From Curtobacterium sp. A7_M15 (GTDB taxonomy: Bacteria; Actinomycetota; Actinomycetes; Actinomycetales; Microbacteriaceae), in contig NZ_JAUZED010000013.1 of NCBI RefSeq assembly GCF_030705415.1, positions 1 to 50,660 of the forward strand: 50,660 nt of DNA. Reading direction: 5' to 3'. A program made the position numbers and the translations under genes. A model generated the notes under the pieces. The model was not told the DNA's origin. It saw only the letters and a list, made by a program, of their open reading frames with translations, and ran no database searches. Positions 16,197-27,482 of this stretch are shown here, in pieces. Positions within the stretch are counted from its first letter, which is position 1, and each line of letters opens with the position of its first letter.

Positions 16197-16823
16197 GTGG
16201 GCACCAGAACGGTCCTGCAGCACCCCGACATCACGCGTGCTCTGACACGCATCGCGCACGAGATCCTCGAGGCCAACCACGGCGCCTCGGACCTCGTGCT
16301 CCTGGGCATCCCGACGCGGGGTGCCGTCCTGGCCGAGCGGCTCGACCGCATCCTGGCGGACATCGAACCCGAGTGGACGAGCGCACCGGCAGTGCCCGGC
16401 GCGGACGCAGCCCGCTCGCACCGCGTCGGCACGCTCGACGTCACGATGCACCGCGACGACCTCGGTCACGGCATCGGTCGCGCGCCGCACCGGACGACCA
16501 TCCCGGCGGGCGGCATCGACGGCAAGGTCGTCGTCCTCGTCGACGACGTCCTGTACTCCGGCCGCACGGTCCGGGCGGCGCTCGACGCGCTCCAGGGCAT
16601 CGGACGGCCGCGGGCGGTCCGGCTGGCCGTGCTGGTCGACCGGGGCCACCGCGAGCTGCCGATCCGTGCGGACCACGTCGGCAAGAACCTGCCGACGGCG
16701 TCCGACGAGCGCGTCACGCTCCGCCTCACCGAGACCGACGGCAGCGACGAGGTCGTCATCGAGCAGCCCGAGGCGCAGGCCGGGACGCAGACCGGGACGC
16801 AGCGCGACGGGGGTGCAGCGTGA
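16197..16823 (+). CDS. pyrR: Bifunctional pyr operon regulator / uracil phosphoribosyltransferase PyrR
   Basis: 208 residues. PyrR binds pyr mRNA in response to UMP and has weak uracil phosphoribosyltransferase activity. Type I phosphoribosyltransferase features include [13 protein letters not shown], the PRPP-binding [20 protein letters not shown] and [21 protein letters not shown]. The start is GTG 16197, 4 bases after a perfect AAGGAGGT; an in-frame ATG at 16164 lacks a ribosome-binding site. A low-complexity tail ([13 protein letters not shown]) ends the protein. It overlaps pyrB by 4 bases (GTGA). The candidate PyrR site on its own mRNA implies feedback control of the entire operon. Confidence 0.96.
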   Translation: MGTRTVLQHPDITRALTRIAHEILEANHGASDLVLLGIPTRGAVLAERLDRILADIEPEWTSAPAVPGADAARSHRVGTLDVTMHRDDLGHGIGRAPHRTTIPAGGIDGKVVVLVDDVLYSGRTVRAALDALQGIGRPRAVRLAVLVDRGHRELPIRADHVGKNLPTASDERVTLRLTETDGSDEVVIEQPEAQAGTQTGTQRDGGAA

Positions 16824-17791
16824 AGCACCTGCTCTCCACCGCCGACCTCTCCCGCGCCGAGGCGATCCACATCCTCGACGTCGCCGAGGAGATGGCCGAG
16901 GTCAACACGCGCGAGGTCCGCAAGCTCCCCGCCCTGCGCGGCAAGACCGTCGTGAACCTCTTCTTCGAGGACTCGACGCGCACCCGGATCTCGTTCGAGG
17001 CGGCCGCGAAGCGCCTCTCCGCCGACGTCCTCAACTTCGCCGCGAAGGGCTCGAGCGTCTCCAAGGGCGAGTCCCTGAAGGACACCGTGCAGACGCTCGG
17101 CGCGATGGGCATCGACGGCATCGTCATGCGGCACGGCGCGTCCGGCGCGCCGCGGGTCCTCGCCGACGCCGACTGGATCGACGTCCCGGTGGTCAACGCC
17201 GGTGACGGCACGCACGAGCACCCCACGCAGGCGCTGCTCGACGCGTTCACGATGCGTCGACGCCTGCACGGCGCGGGCAGCCGCGGCCAGGGTCTCGACG
17301 GTGTCCGGGTGCTCATCGTCGGCGACGTCCTGCACAGCCGGGTCGCGCGGAGCAACGCCTGGCTCCTCCGGACGCTCGGCGCGACCGTCACGTTCGCCGC
17401 GCCGCCGACGCTGCTCCCCGTCGGGGACACGCCGTTCGGTGCCGCGGTGCACCACGACCTCGACGTCGCCCTCGCCGAGGACCCGGACGTCGTGATGACG
17501 CTCCGGATCCAGCAGGAGCGGATGAACGACGCGTTCTTCCCGAACCCGCGCGAGTACACCCGGCACTGGGGGCTCACGGCGAGCCGGTTCGCCCGGCTCG
17601 ACGAGCGCACGCTGATCATGCACCCCGGACCGATGAACCGCGGGCTCGAGATCGCCGGCGTCGCCGCCGACGACCCCCGCTCGACGGTCGTCGAGCAGGT
17701 CGAGAACGGCGTGTCGGTCCGGATGGCCGTGCTCTACCTGGCCCTGACCGGGGCCGAAGCGACCGCAGCAACGAAGGAGACCGTCGCATGA
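16820..17791 (+). CDS. pyrB: Aspartate carbamoyltransferase catalytic subunit
   Basis: 323 residues. It condenses aspartate with carbamoyl phosphate, the first committed pyrimidine step. The carbamoyl-phosphate motif is [29 protein letters not shown] supplies the lysine loop from the adjacent subunit; [11 protein letters not shown] and [11 protein letters not shown] are further hallmarks. No pyrI regulatory subunit is nearby, as expected in actinobacteria. GTG at 16820 overlaps the pyrR stop; the end overlaps pyrC by ATGA. Confidence 0.97.
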   Translation: MKHLLSTADLSRAEAIHILDVAEEMAEVNTREVRKLPALRGKTVVNLFFEDSTRTRISFEAAAKRLSADVLNFAAKGSSVSKGESLKDTVQTLGAMGIDGIVMRHGASGAPRVLADADWIDVPVVNAGDGTHEHPTQALLDAFTMRRRLHGAGSRGQGLDGVRVLIVGDVLHSRVARSNAWLLRTLGATVTFAAPPTLLPVGDTPFGAAVHHDLDVALAEDPDVVMTLRIQQERMNDAFFPNPREYTRHWGLTASRFARLDERTLIMHPGPMNRGLEIAGVAADDPRSTVVEQVENGVSVRMAVLYLALTGAEATAATKETVA

Positions 17792-19146
17792 CCGCCCACC
17801 TCATCCGCGGCGCGCAGCTGGTCGACGGCACGCGTGCCGACATCCGACTGGAGGCGCGGCGCGTCACCGCGGTCGGGTCCGGTCTCGACGCGGCCGGCGC
17901 CACGGTCGTCGACGCGGACGGTCTGATCGCCCTGCCCGGCCTCGTGGACCTCCACACCCACCTGCGGGAGCCCGGCTTCGAGGAGTCGGAGACGGTCCTC
18001 ACCGGCTCGCGCGCGGCGGCCGCCGGCGGCTTCACCGCCGTCAACGCGATGGCGAACTCGTCGCCGGTCGCGGACACCGCCGGCGTGGTCGAGCAGGTCC
18101 AGGCGCTCGGTGACGACGCCGGCTACGTCACCGTCCGCCCGATCGGCGCGGTCTCGCAGGGACTGCAGGGCACGCACCTGTCCGAGATCGGCGCGATGGC
18201 GACGAGCCGGGCGAGGGTCCGGGTCTTCTCGGACGACGGTTCGTGCGTCTCCGACCCGCTCCTGATGCGCCGCGCGCTCGAGTACATCAAGGGGTTCGGC
18301 GGCGTGCTCGCACAGCACGCGCAGGAGCCGCGCCTGACGATCGGCGCGCAGATGAACGAGGGCCGGCTGTCCTCGGAGCTCGGGCTCGCGGGCTGGCCGG
18401 CGGTCGCGGAAGAGGCGATCATCGCGCGTGACGTGCTGCTCGCCGACCACGTCGGTGCCCGCCTGCACGTGTGCCACGTGTCGACCGCCGGCAGCGTCGA
18501 GGTGATCCGCTGGGCCAAGTCCCGGGGCATCGACGTCACCGCCGAGGTCACGCCCCACCACCTGGTCCTGACCGAGGACCTCATCGCCGGGCACGACGGC
18601 GCCCCCGGCTACGACGCCCGGTACAAGGTCAACCCGCCGCTGCGTTCCCGCGAGGACGTCGACGCGCTCCGTGCCGCCCTGGCCGACGGCACGATCGACA
18701 TCGTCGCGACGGACCACGCCCCGCACACCGCCGAGGCGAAGTGCTGCGAGTGGCCGGCCGCCGCGAACGGCATGGTCGGGCTGGAGTCCGCCCTGAGCGT
18801 CGTGCAGGCGGCGGTGGTCGACTCCGGCCAGCTCGACTGGGCCGACGTCGCCCGTGTGCTCTCCGAGGCGCCGGCGCGGATCGGCCAGGTCGAGGGCCAC
18901 GGGCAGCGGATCGCCGAGGGCGCCCCGGCCGAGATCACCCTGTACGACCCGTCGGCCGTCCGCGAGTTCTCCGTCGCCGACCTCGCCGGACAGTCGCAGA
19001 ACTCGCCGTACCTCGGCATGCGGCTCCCCGGCCGCGTCGTCGCGACCTTCCACCACGGGTACCCGACGCTCCTGGCGGGGGAGCTCGTCGACGCCGAGAC
19101 GGTCGCGGGACACGCGCGCGCCGCGCGGACGGAGGCGACGGCATGA
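17788..19146 (+). CDS. pyrC: Dihydroorotase
   Basis: 452 residues, class I (zinc amidohydrolase). It cyclises carbamoyl aspartate to dihydroorotate. The metal-binding [10 protein letters not shown] lies at about residues 53-62; further ligands are in HAQEPRL and CHVSTAG, and the catalytic aspartate is in [12 protein letters not shown] at 17788 overlaps pyrB (ATGA). The gene ends in an ATGA overlap with the PH-like membrane protein. Length and motifs are normal. Confidence 0.97.
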   Translation: MTAHLIRGAQLVDGTRADIRLEARRVTAVGSGLDAAGATVVDADGLIALPGLVDLHTHLREPGFEESETVLTGSRAAAAGGFTAVNAMANSSPVADTAGVVEQVQALGDDAGYVTVRPIGAVSQGLQGTHLSEIGAMATSRARVRVFSDDGSCVSDPLLMRRALEYIKGFGGVLAQHAQEPRLTIGAQMNEGRLSSELGLAGWPAVAEEAIIARDVLLADHVGARLHVCHVSTAGSVEVIRWAKSRGIDVTAEVTPHHLVLTEDLIAGHDGAPGYDARYKVNPPLRSREDVDALRAALADGTIDIVATDHAPHTAEAKCCEWPAAANGMVGLESALSVVQAAVVDSGQLDWADVARVLSEAPARIGQVEGHGQRIAEGAPAEITLYDPSAVREFSVADLAGQSQNSPYLGMRLPGRVVATFHHGYPTLLAGELVDAETVAGHARAARTEATA

Positions 19147-19685
19147 GCGGTGACGCACTGCGCTGGGTCGAAGGCGGGATCATCCTCGCCCTCGTCGTCG
19201 CGTTGTTCGTCGCCATGGCACGCACCTGGCGGACGCGGGCGAGGAAGCAGGCGGAATCCGTGCCTCCCGTCCCGGTGCCGACCGAAGTCGGACCGGCGGC
19301 CGGGTCCTGGGACGGCTTCACCGTCGCGACGACCCGCGCCGACCAGCCGCTCGAGCGGATCACCGCGGGCGGTCTCGGCTTCCGGGGCCGCGGCGGCGTG
19401 ACCGTCCACGACACCGGCGTGGTGCTCCACCACGCCGGCACCCCGGACCGCTGGATCGAAGCCGACGCCGTCCGCGGCGCCGACCGCGCGACGTGGGCCA
19501 TCGACCGCGTGGTCGAACCCGGGGGACTGGTCCGTCTGCGATGGACGGCGACCGGCGCCGCAGGTGCGACGGACCTCGACACCTACTTCCGGTTCCCGGA
19601 GGGCGACGCAGCAGCGCTCGTCGCCCTGCAGGGACTGTCGACGAAGCACGAACACCCGCACACCGCGGGCGAAGGGACGAACTGA
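19143..19685 (+). CDS. PH-like membrane protein in the pyrimidine operon
   Basis: 180 residues. One N-terminal membrane helix (about residues 11-28, [14 protein letters not shown]) is followed by a basic stop-transfer sequence and a soluble beta-rich domain (about 50-175) with [15 protein letters not shown] and [14 protein letters not shown]. This has the look of the bacterial PH-like proteins found between pyrC and carA in many actinobacteria. The function is unknown; it may simply be a conserved hitchhiker. Both ends overlap neighbours (ATGA with pyrC, TGATG with carA), so it is translated as part of the operon. Confidence 0.8.
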   Translation: MSGDALRWVEGGIILALVVALFVAMARTWRTRARKQAESVPPVPVPTEVGPAAGSWDGFTVATTRADQPLERITAGGLGFRGRGGVTVHDTGVVLHHAGTPDRWIEADAVRGADRATWAIDRVVEPGGLVRLRWTATGAAGATDLDTYFRFPEGDAAALVALQGLSTKHEHPHTAGEGTN

Positions 19686-20883
19686 TGACACGCGAACGGG
19701 CCGTACTGGTCCTCGAGGACGGCACCCGGTACGACGGCTGGGCCTACGGTGCCCGCGGGCGCACGCTCGGCGAGGTGGTCTTCGCGACCGGCATGACCGG
19801 CTACCAGGAGACGCTCACCGACCCCTCGTACGCCGGGCAGATCGTGGTGCAGACCGCGCCGCACATCGGCAACACGGGCGTCAACGACGAGGACCCCGAG
19901 TCCCGTCGCATCTGGGTGGCCGGCTACGTCGTGCGCGACCCCAGCCGGGTCGTGTCGAACCACCGTGCGACCGCGACGCTCGACGACCACCTGGTCCGCG
20001 ACGGCATCGTCGGCATCTCCGGGATCGACACCCGCGCGCTCACCCGACGGATCCGCGACGCCGGGGCGATGAAGGGCGGCGTCTTCAGCGGTGCCGACGC
20101 GGCGCTGTCGGAGTCCGAGCAGCTCGACGCCGTGCGATCGCAGGCGACCATGGCGGGCTCCAGCTTCTCGGCCGTCGTCTCCACCCCCGAGACCTACGTC
20201 GTGCCGGCCGTCGGCGAACAGATCGGCACCCTGGCGGTGCTCGACCTCGGCGTGAAGGCCTCGACGACCCGGTACCTCGCCGAGCGCGGCTTCGAGGTGC
20301 ACGTCGTGCCGCAGGACATCACGGCCGAGGCGCTCGAAGCACTGGACCCGGACGCCCTCTTCTACTCGAACGGCCCCGGCGACCCGGCGGCGAGCGACGC
20401 GCAGGTGGAGCTCCTGCAGGACAGCCTGAAGACCGGCCGCCCGTTCTTCGGCATCTGCTTCGGCAACCAGCTGCTCGGACGCGCGCTCGGGTTCGGCACC
20501 TACAAGCTGCCGTTCGGCCACCGCGGCATCAACCAGCCCGTGCTCGACACGGCCACCGGCAAGGTCGAGATCACCAGTCAGAACCACGGCTTCGCGGTCG
20601 ACGCGCCCCTCGGCGAGGTCCTCGAGTCGCCGGCCGGGTTCGGCCGGGTCGAGGTCTCGCACTACTCCTTGAACGACAACGTCGTCGAGGGGCTCCGCGC
20701 GCTCGACGTGCCCGCGTTCAGCGTGCAGTACCACCCCGAGGCCGCCGCCGGCCCGCACGACTCCATGTACCTCTTCGATCGGTTCGCGGACATGGTGCGC
20801 GAACGCCGCGCGGGCGAGCCGCTCGACCCGGCGACCGCCACCGCCACCACCCCCGCAGCCGACGTCACCAAGGAAGCCAACTG

Positions 20884-20884
<1 letters not shown>
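19685..20884 (+). CDS. carA: Carbamoyl-phosphate synthase small (glutaminase) subunit
   Basis: 399 residues. It releases ammonia from glutamine and passes it to CarB. The N-terminal CPSase domain ([21 protein letters not shown]) precedes a class I amidotransferase domain with the nucleophile C258 in [14 protein letters not shown] and the histidine and glutamate in [15 protein letters not shown] at 19685 overlaps the previous stop by one base (TGATG). The C-terminus has a variable Ala/Thr tail. It is followed directly by carB with the same type of overlap. Confidence 0.97.
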
Positions 20885-24158
<3,274 letters not shown>

Positions 24159-24162
<4 letters not shown>

Positions 24163-25043
24163 GCGACGGCGGCACGGGAGGCACGTCCTCCTTCGGCGTC
24201 CGGCTCGCGTCCGCCATCGGGTCGCGTTCCGCGCTCTGCGTCGGCATCGACCCCCACGCCGCCACCCTGGCGGCGTGGGGGTTCGGCCGCGACGAGCAGG
24301 GTCTGACGTCCTTCGGCGCGACCCTGGTCGACGCGGCCGCCGGCCGCGCTGCGGTGGTCAAGCCGCAGATCGCGTTCTTCGAGGCCGCGGGGGTGGCGGG
24401 CTACCGTGCGCTCGACGCGACGATCCGTCGGGCACGCGATGCGGGCCTCCTGGTCGTCGCCGACGTGAAGCGCGGCGACATCGGGTCGACGGGGGACGAC
24501 TACGCGCTCGCGTGGCTGGACCGCGACGGACCCTTCGCCGCCGACGCCATGACGGTGTCGCCCTACCTCGGCTACGGCTCCCTCGCCGGGACGGTCGACG
24601 TGGCGCGCCGGAACGGGGCCGGTGTCTTCGTGCTCGCCGCGACGAGCAACCCCGAGGCGCGCGTGCTGCAGACCGCGGTGCTCGCCGAGGGCCCTCGTAC
24701 GGGACGCAGCGTCGCTGCCGGTATCGTCTTGGACGTGGCAGACGACAACCGGAGAGGCGGCGACCAGCCCCTCGGTGACGTCGGGCTCGTGCTCGGCGCC
24801 ACCCTCGAACTCGACGACTTCGGCATCGACGCGGACACCATCGGCACGTCGCCGATCCTGGCACCGGGCTTCGGTGCCCAGGGCGCCCGCATCGAGGACC
24901 TCCGCGCGCTGTACGGCGCCCGCGCCGAGCAGGTGCTCGTCAGCGAGTCGCGCGGTCTGCTCACCGACGGTCCGGACGGCGTCGCCGCCCTCGTGTCCGA
25001 CCGCGCCGAGCGCATCCGCGCAGCGCTGGGGGAGGCCGCATGA
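24159..25043 (+). CDS. pyrF: Orotidine 5'-phosphate decarboxylase (type 2)
   Basis: 294 residues, the longer type 2 form typical of actinobacteria. It decarboxylates OMP to UMP. Landmarks are [23 protein letters not shown], the catalytic [26 protein letters not shown] and the phosphate-binding end [16 protein letters not shown] 24159 overlaps carB; the end overlaps the next gene (ATGA). The coding sequence holds a perfect 15-bp hairpin at 24250-24282, about 90 bases after the start, which is unusual. pyrD and pyrE are not in the window. Confidence 0.96.
24250..24282 (+). other. Perfect 15-bp hairpin inside pyrF
   Basis: 24250-24264 (ACCCCCACGCCGCCA) pairs without mismatch to 24268-24282, leaving a 3-base loop. 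It encodes part of [13 protein letters not shown]. It could act as an intragenic terminator, a ribosome-slowing element or an RNA-stability element. Confidence 0.7.
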
Positions 25044-25954
25044 CGGCCGACCGTGACGGCGTGCCCGCACACCGGAACCCGCCCGAGGTCGACCGGGTGG
25101 CAGCGGCTGCGGCTGCGGTCGCCGCACGGCGAGCCCGGGCCGCGGTGAAGGCCGCGGTGGCGGCCGAGGACCGTTCCGCACTCGAGGTCGCCCGGACGGC
25201 GTGGTCGGACCAGGACGCCCCCGCCGAGAAGTCCCTGCGCGTGCGGGACCTGCTGACGAGCCTGCCCGGCATCGGGCCGGCCCGCGCCGAGTCGATCATG
25301 GGCGACCTGCGGATCGCACCCTCGAAGCGACTCGGCGGTCTCGGCACCCGGCAGCGGTCGGAGCTCGCCGACTGGCTCGCCGCGCGCGGCCGGAAGCGCG
25401 GCACGTCGAAGCTCGTCGTCCTCGCCGGACCGACCGCGGTCGGCAAGGGCACGGTCAGCGCGTACATCCGCGAGCAGTACCCGGACGTCAACCTCAGCGT
25501 CTCGGCGACGACCCGCAAGCCGCGCCCGGGCGAGGTCGACGGCGTGCACTACTACTTCGTGGACGACGCCGAGTTCGACCGGATGATCCGCGACCGCGAA
25601 CTCCTCGAGTGGGCGACCGTGCACAACTCGTACCGGTACGGCACGCCCCGCCCGCCCATCGACCGTGCGCTCGACGCCGGCGACAAGGTGATGCTCGAGA
25701 TCGACCTGCAGGGCGCCCGGCAGGTCCGGGACGCCATGCCGGACGCGGTGCTCGTGTTCCTGCTGCCGCCCTCGTGGGAAGAACTCGTGCGACGACTGAT
25801 CGGCCGTGGCACCGAGTCCGCCGAGGAACAGGCGCGCCGGCTCGACACGGCGAAGGTCGAACTCGCCGCCCAGGACGAGTTCGACGTCCGCATCGTGAAC
25901 TCCGATGTCGGCACCGCGGCGCGCGAGGTCGTAGACTTGTTCACTGCGCCCTGA
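25040..25954 (+). CDS. gmk: Fusion of actinobacterial integration host factor (mIHF) with guanylate kinase
   Basis: 304 residues. Residues about 20-113 match mIHF/sIHF: an Ala/Arg-rich helix ([13 protein letters not shown]) and the DNA-binding [18 protein letters not shown] with [14 protein letters not shown]. Residues 124-304 form a complete guanylate kinase: P-loop GPTAVGKG (130-137), [31 protein letters not shown] and a lid with [14 protein letters not shown]. Guanylate kinase makes GDP from GMP. Elsewhere in actinobacteria mihF and gmk are usually separate, adjacent genes downstream of pyrF, so the order fits a fusion. No ATG or GTG start lies at the junction, arguing against separate translation. 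The ATG at 25040 overlaps pyrF (ATGA). Confidence 0.94.
   Translation: MTADRDGVPAHRNPPEVDRVAAAAAAVAARRARAAVKAAVAAEDRSALEVARTAWSDQDAPAEKSLRVRDLLTSLPGIGPARAESIMGDLRIAPSKRLGGLGTRQRSELADWLAARGRKRGTSKLVVLAGPTAVGKGTVSAYIREQYPDVNLSVSATTRKPRPGEVDGVHYYFVDDAEFDRMIRDRELLEWATVHNSYRYGTPRPPIDRALDAGDKVMLEIDLQGARQVRDAMPDAVLVFLLPPSWEELVRRLIGRGTESAEEQARRLDTAKVELAAQDEFDVRIVNSDVGTAAREVVDLFTAP
25932..25937 (+). promoter_or_regulatory. -10 candidate for rpoZ-metK-priA
   Basis: TAGACT within the last codons of gmk, 52 bases before the rpoZ ATG. No clear -35 element. It would give a leader of about 46 nt. Confidence 0.45.
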
Positions 25955-25989
25955 CCGGGCGTCCCCCCGTTCCGTCGACTGGAGACACC

Positions 25990-26253
25990 ATGGCCAACCC
26001 CCAGGGCATCATCGACCCGCCCATCGACGACCTGCTCGCCAAGGTGGAGTCGAAGTACGCGCTCGTCATCTTCGCCTCGAAGCGCGCGCGGCAGATCAAC
26101 GACTACTACGCAGACCTGCACGAGGGTTCGCTGTTCGACAACGTCGGCCCGCTGGTCGACTCGACGATCGACGACAAGCCGCTGTCCGTCGCACTGCACG
26201 AGATCAACGAGGACAAGCTCACCGTCACCAAGCAGCAGCAGCCCACCGACTGA
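25990..26253 (+). CDS. rpoZ: DNA-directed RNA polymerase omega subunit
   Basis: 87 residues. Omega helps fold beta-prime and assemble RNA polymerase. The conserved core is [26 protein letters not shown], split here as [14 protein letters not shown] and [10 protein letters not shown], followed by [17 protein letters not shown]. The ATG at 25990 has GGAG 9 bases upstream. Only 5 bases separate its stop from metK. In many relatives coaBC lies between rpoZ and metK; it is absent here. Confidence 0.96.
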   Translation: MANPQGIIDPPIDDLLAKVESKYALVIFASKRARQINDYYADLHEGSLFDNVGPLVDSTIDDKPLSVALHEINEDKLTVTKQQQPTD

Positions 26254-26258
26254 CCGCG

Positions 26259-27473
26259 GTGACGAGCAGCAGCCTGCGCCTCTTCACGTCCGAGTCGGTG
26301 ACGGAGGGGCACCCCGACAAGATCTGCGACCAGATCTCGGACACGATCCTCGACGCACTGTTGACGGTCGACCCGCACGCACGCGTCGCGGTCGAGACGA
26401 TGGTGACGACCGGGCTCGTGCACGTCGCCGGCGAGGTCACGACCTCGGGCTACGTCGAGATCCCGAAGCTCGTCCGTGACGTCATCACGGGCATCGGTTA
26501 CAACTCGTCCGAGGTCTCGTTCGACGGCCACACCTGCGGCGTCGAGGTCTCGATCGGCGCCCAGTCGCCCGACATCGCCCAGGGCGTCGACGAGTCGCTC
26601 GACGCGCGGTCCGGTGCCGGAGTCGACCCGCTCGACCGCCAGGGCGCCGGTGACCAGGGCATCATGTTCGGCTTCGCGACGAACGAGACCCCCGAGTACA
26701 TGCCCGTCGCGATCTGGCTCGCACACCGGCTCGCCGAGCGCCTCGCCGCCGTACGCAAGTCCGGTGAGCTCACGTTCCTGCGGCCCGACGGCAAGACCCA
26801 GGTCACGGTCGGGTACGACGGCGTCGTGCCGAAGACCGTCGAGACCGTGGTGCTCTCCACGCAGCACTCGCCGTCCGTCACGCTCGACGAGCTCACCGCC
26901 GCGGTGACCGAGCACGTCATCCGTCCGGTGCTCGCCCAGGTCGACCTCGACTCGTCCCACGTGGACGTCATCGTGAACCCGACCGGCCGCTTCGAGATCG
27001 GTGGCCCGCAGGGCGACGCCGGCCTCACCGGACGCAAGGTCATCGTCGACACCTACGGCGGGGCCTCCCGCCACGGTGGCGGTGCGTTCAGCGGCAAGGA
27101 CCCGTCGAAGGTCGACCGCTCGGCCGCCTACGCGCTGCGCTGGGTCGCGAAGAACGCGGTCGCCGCGGGCCTCGCCGACCGGCTTGAGGTCCAGGTCGCC
27201 TACGCCATCGGCCGTGCGAAGCCCGTCGGGCTCTACGTCGAGTCGTTCGGTACCGGACACGTCGACGACGCCACGATCGAGGCCGCGATCCTGCAGGTGT
27301 TCGACCTGCGACCGGCTGCGATCATCCGCGACCTCGACCTCCTCCGTCCGATCTACGCGAAGACCGCGACCTACGGGCACTTCGGCCGCGAGCTCCCCGG
27401 GTTCACCTGGGAGCAGCTCGACCGCGTCGAGGAACTCCGCGCCGCCGCAGGACTCGTCGCCGCCGCCGTCTGA
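26259..27473 (+). CDS. metK: S-adenosylmethionine synthetase
   Basis: 404 residues, typical. It forms SAM from methionine and ATP with two Mg2+ and one K+ per site. Signatures are [20 protein letters not shown] at the N-terminus, [12 protein letters not shown] in the middle, and [19 protein letters not shown] before the C-terminal domain. The start is GTG 26259 ([12 protein letters not shown]); spacing to rpoZ is 5 bases, so it is cotranscribed and probably coupled. SAM supply next to RsmB and priA has no obvious functional logic beyond conserved order. Confidence 0.98.
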   Translation: MTSSSLRLFTSESVTEGHPDKICDQISDTILDALLTVDPHARVAVETMVTTGLVHVAGEVTTSGYVEIPKLVRDVITGIGYNSSEVSFDGHTCGVEVSIGAQSPDIAQGVDESLDARSGAGVDPLDRQGAGDQGIMFGFATNETPEYMPVAIWLAHRLAERLAAVRKSGELTFLRPDGKTQVTVGYDGVVPKTVETVVLSTQHSPSVTLDELTAAVTEHVIRPVLAQVDLDSSHVDVIVNPTGRFEIGGPQGDAGLTGRKVIVDTYGGASRHGGGAFSGKDPSKVDRSAAYALRWVAKNAVAAGLADRLEVQVAYAIGRAKPVGLYVESFGTGHVDDATIEAAILQVFDLRPAAIIRDLDLLRPIYAKTATYGHFGRELPGFTWEQLDRVEELRAAAGLVAAAV

Positions 27474-27482
27474 GGCCGCGGC

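Noticed and set aside
16164-16197. ATG at 16164 as the pyrR start
   Set aside because: It has no ribosome-binding site, while GTG 16197 has a perfect AAGGAGGT at good spacing and begins the conserved protein region.
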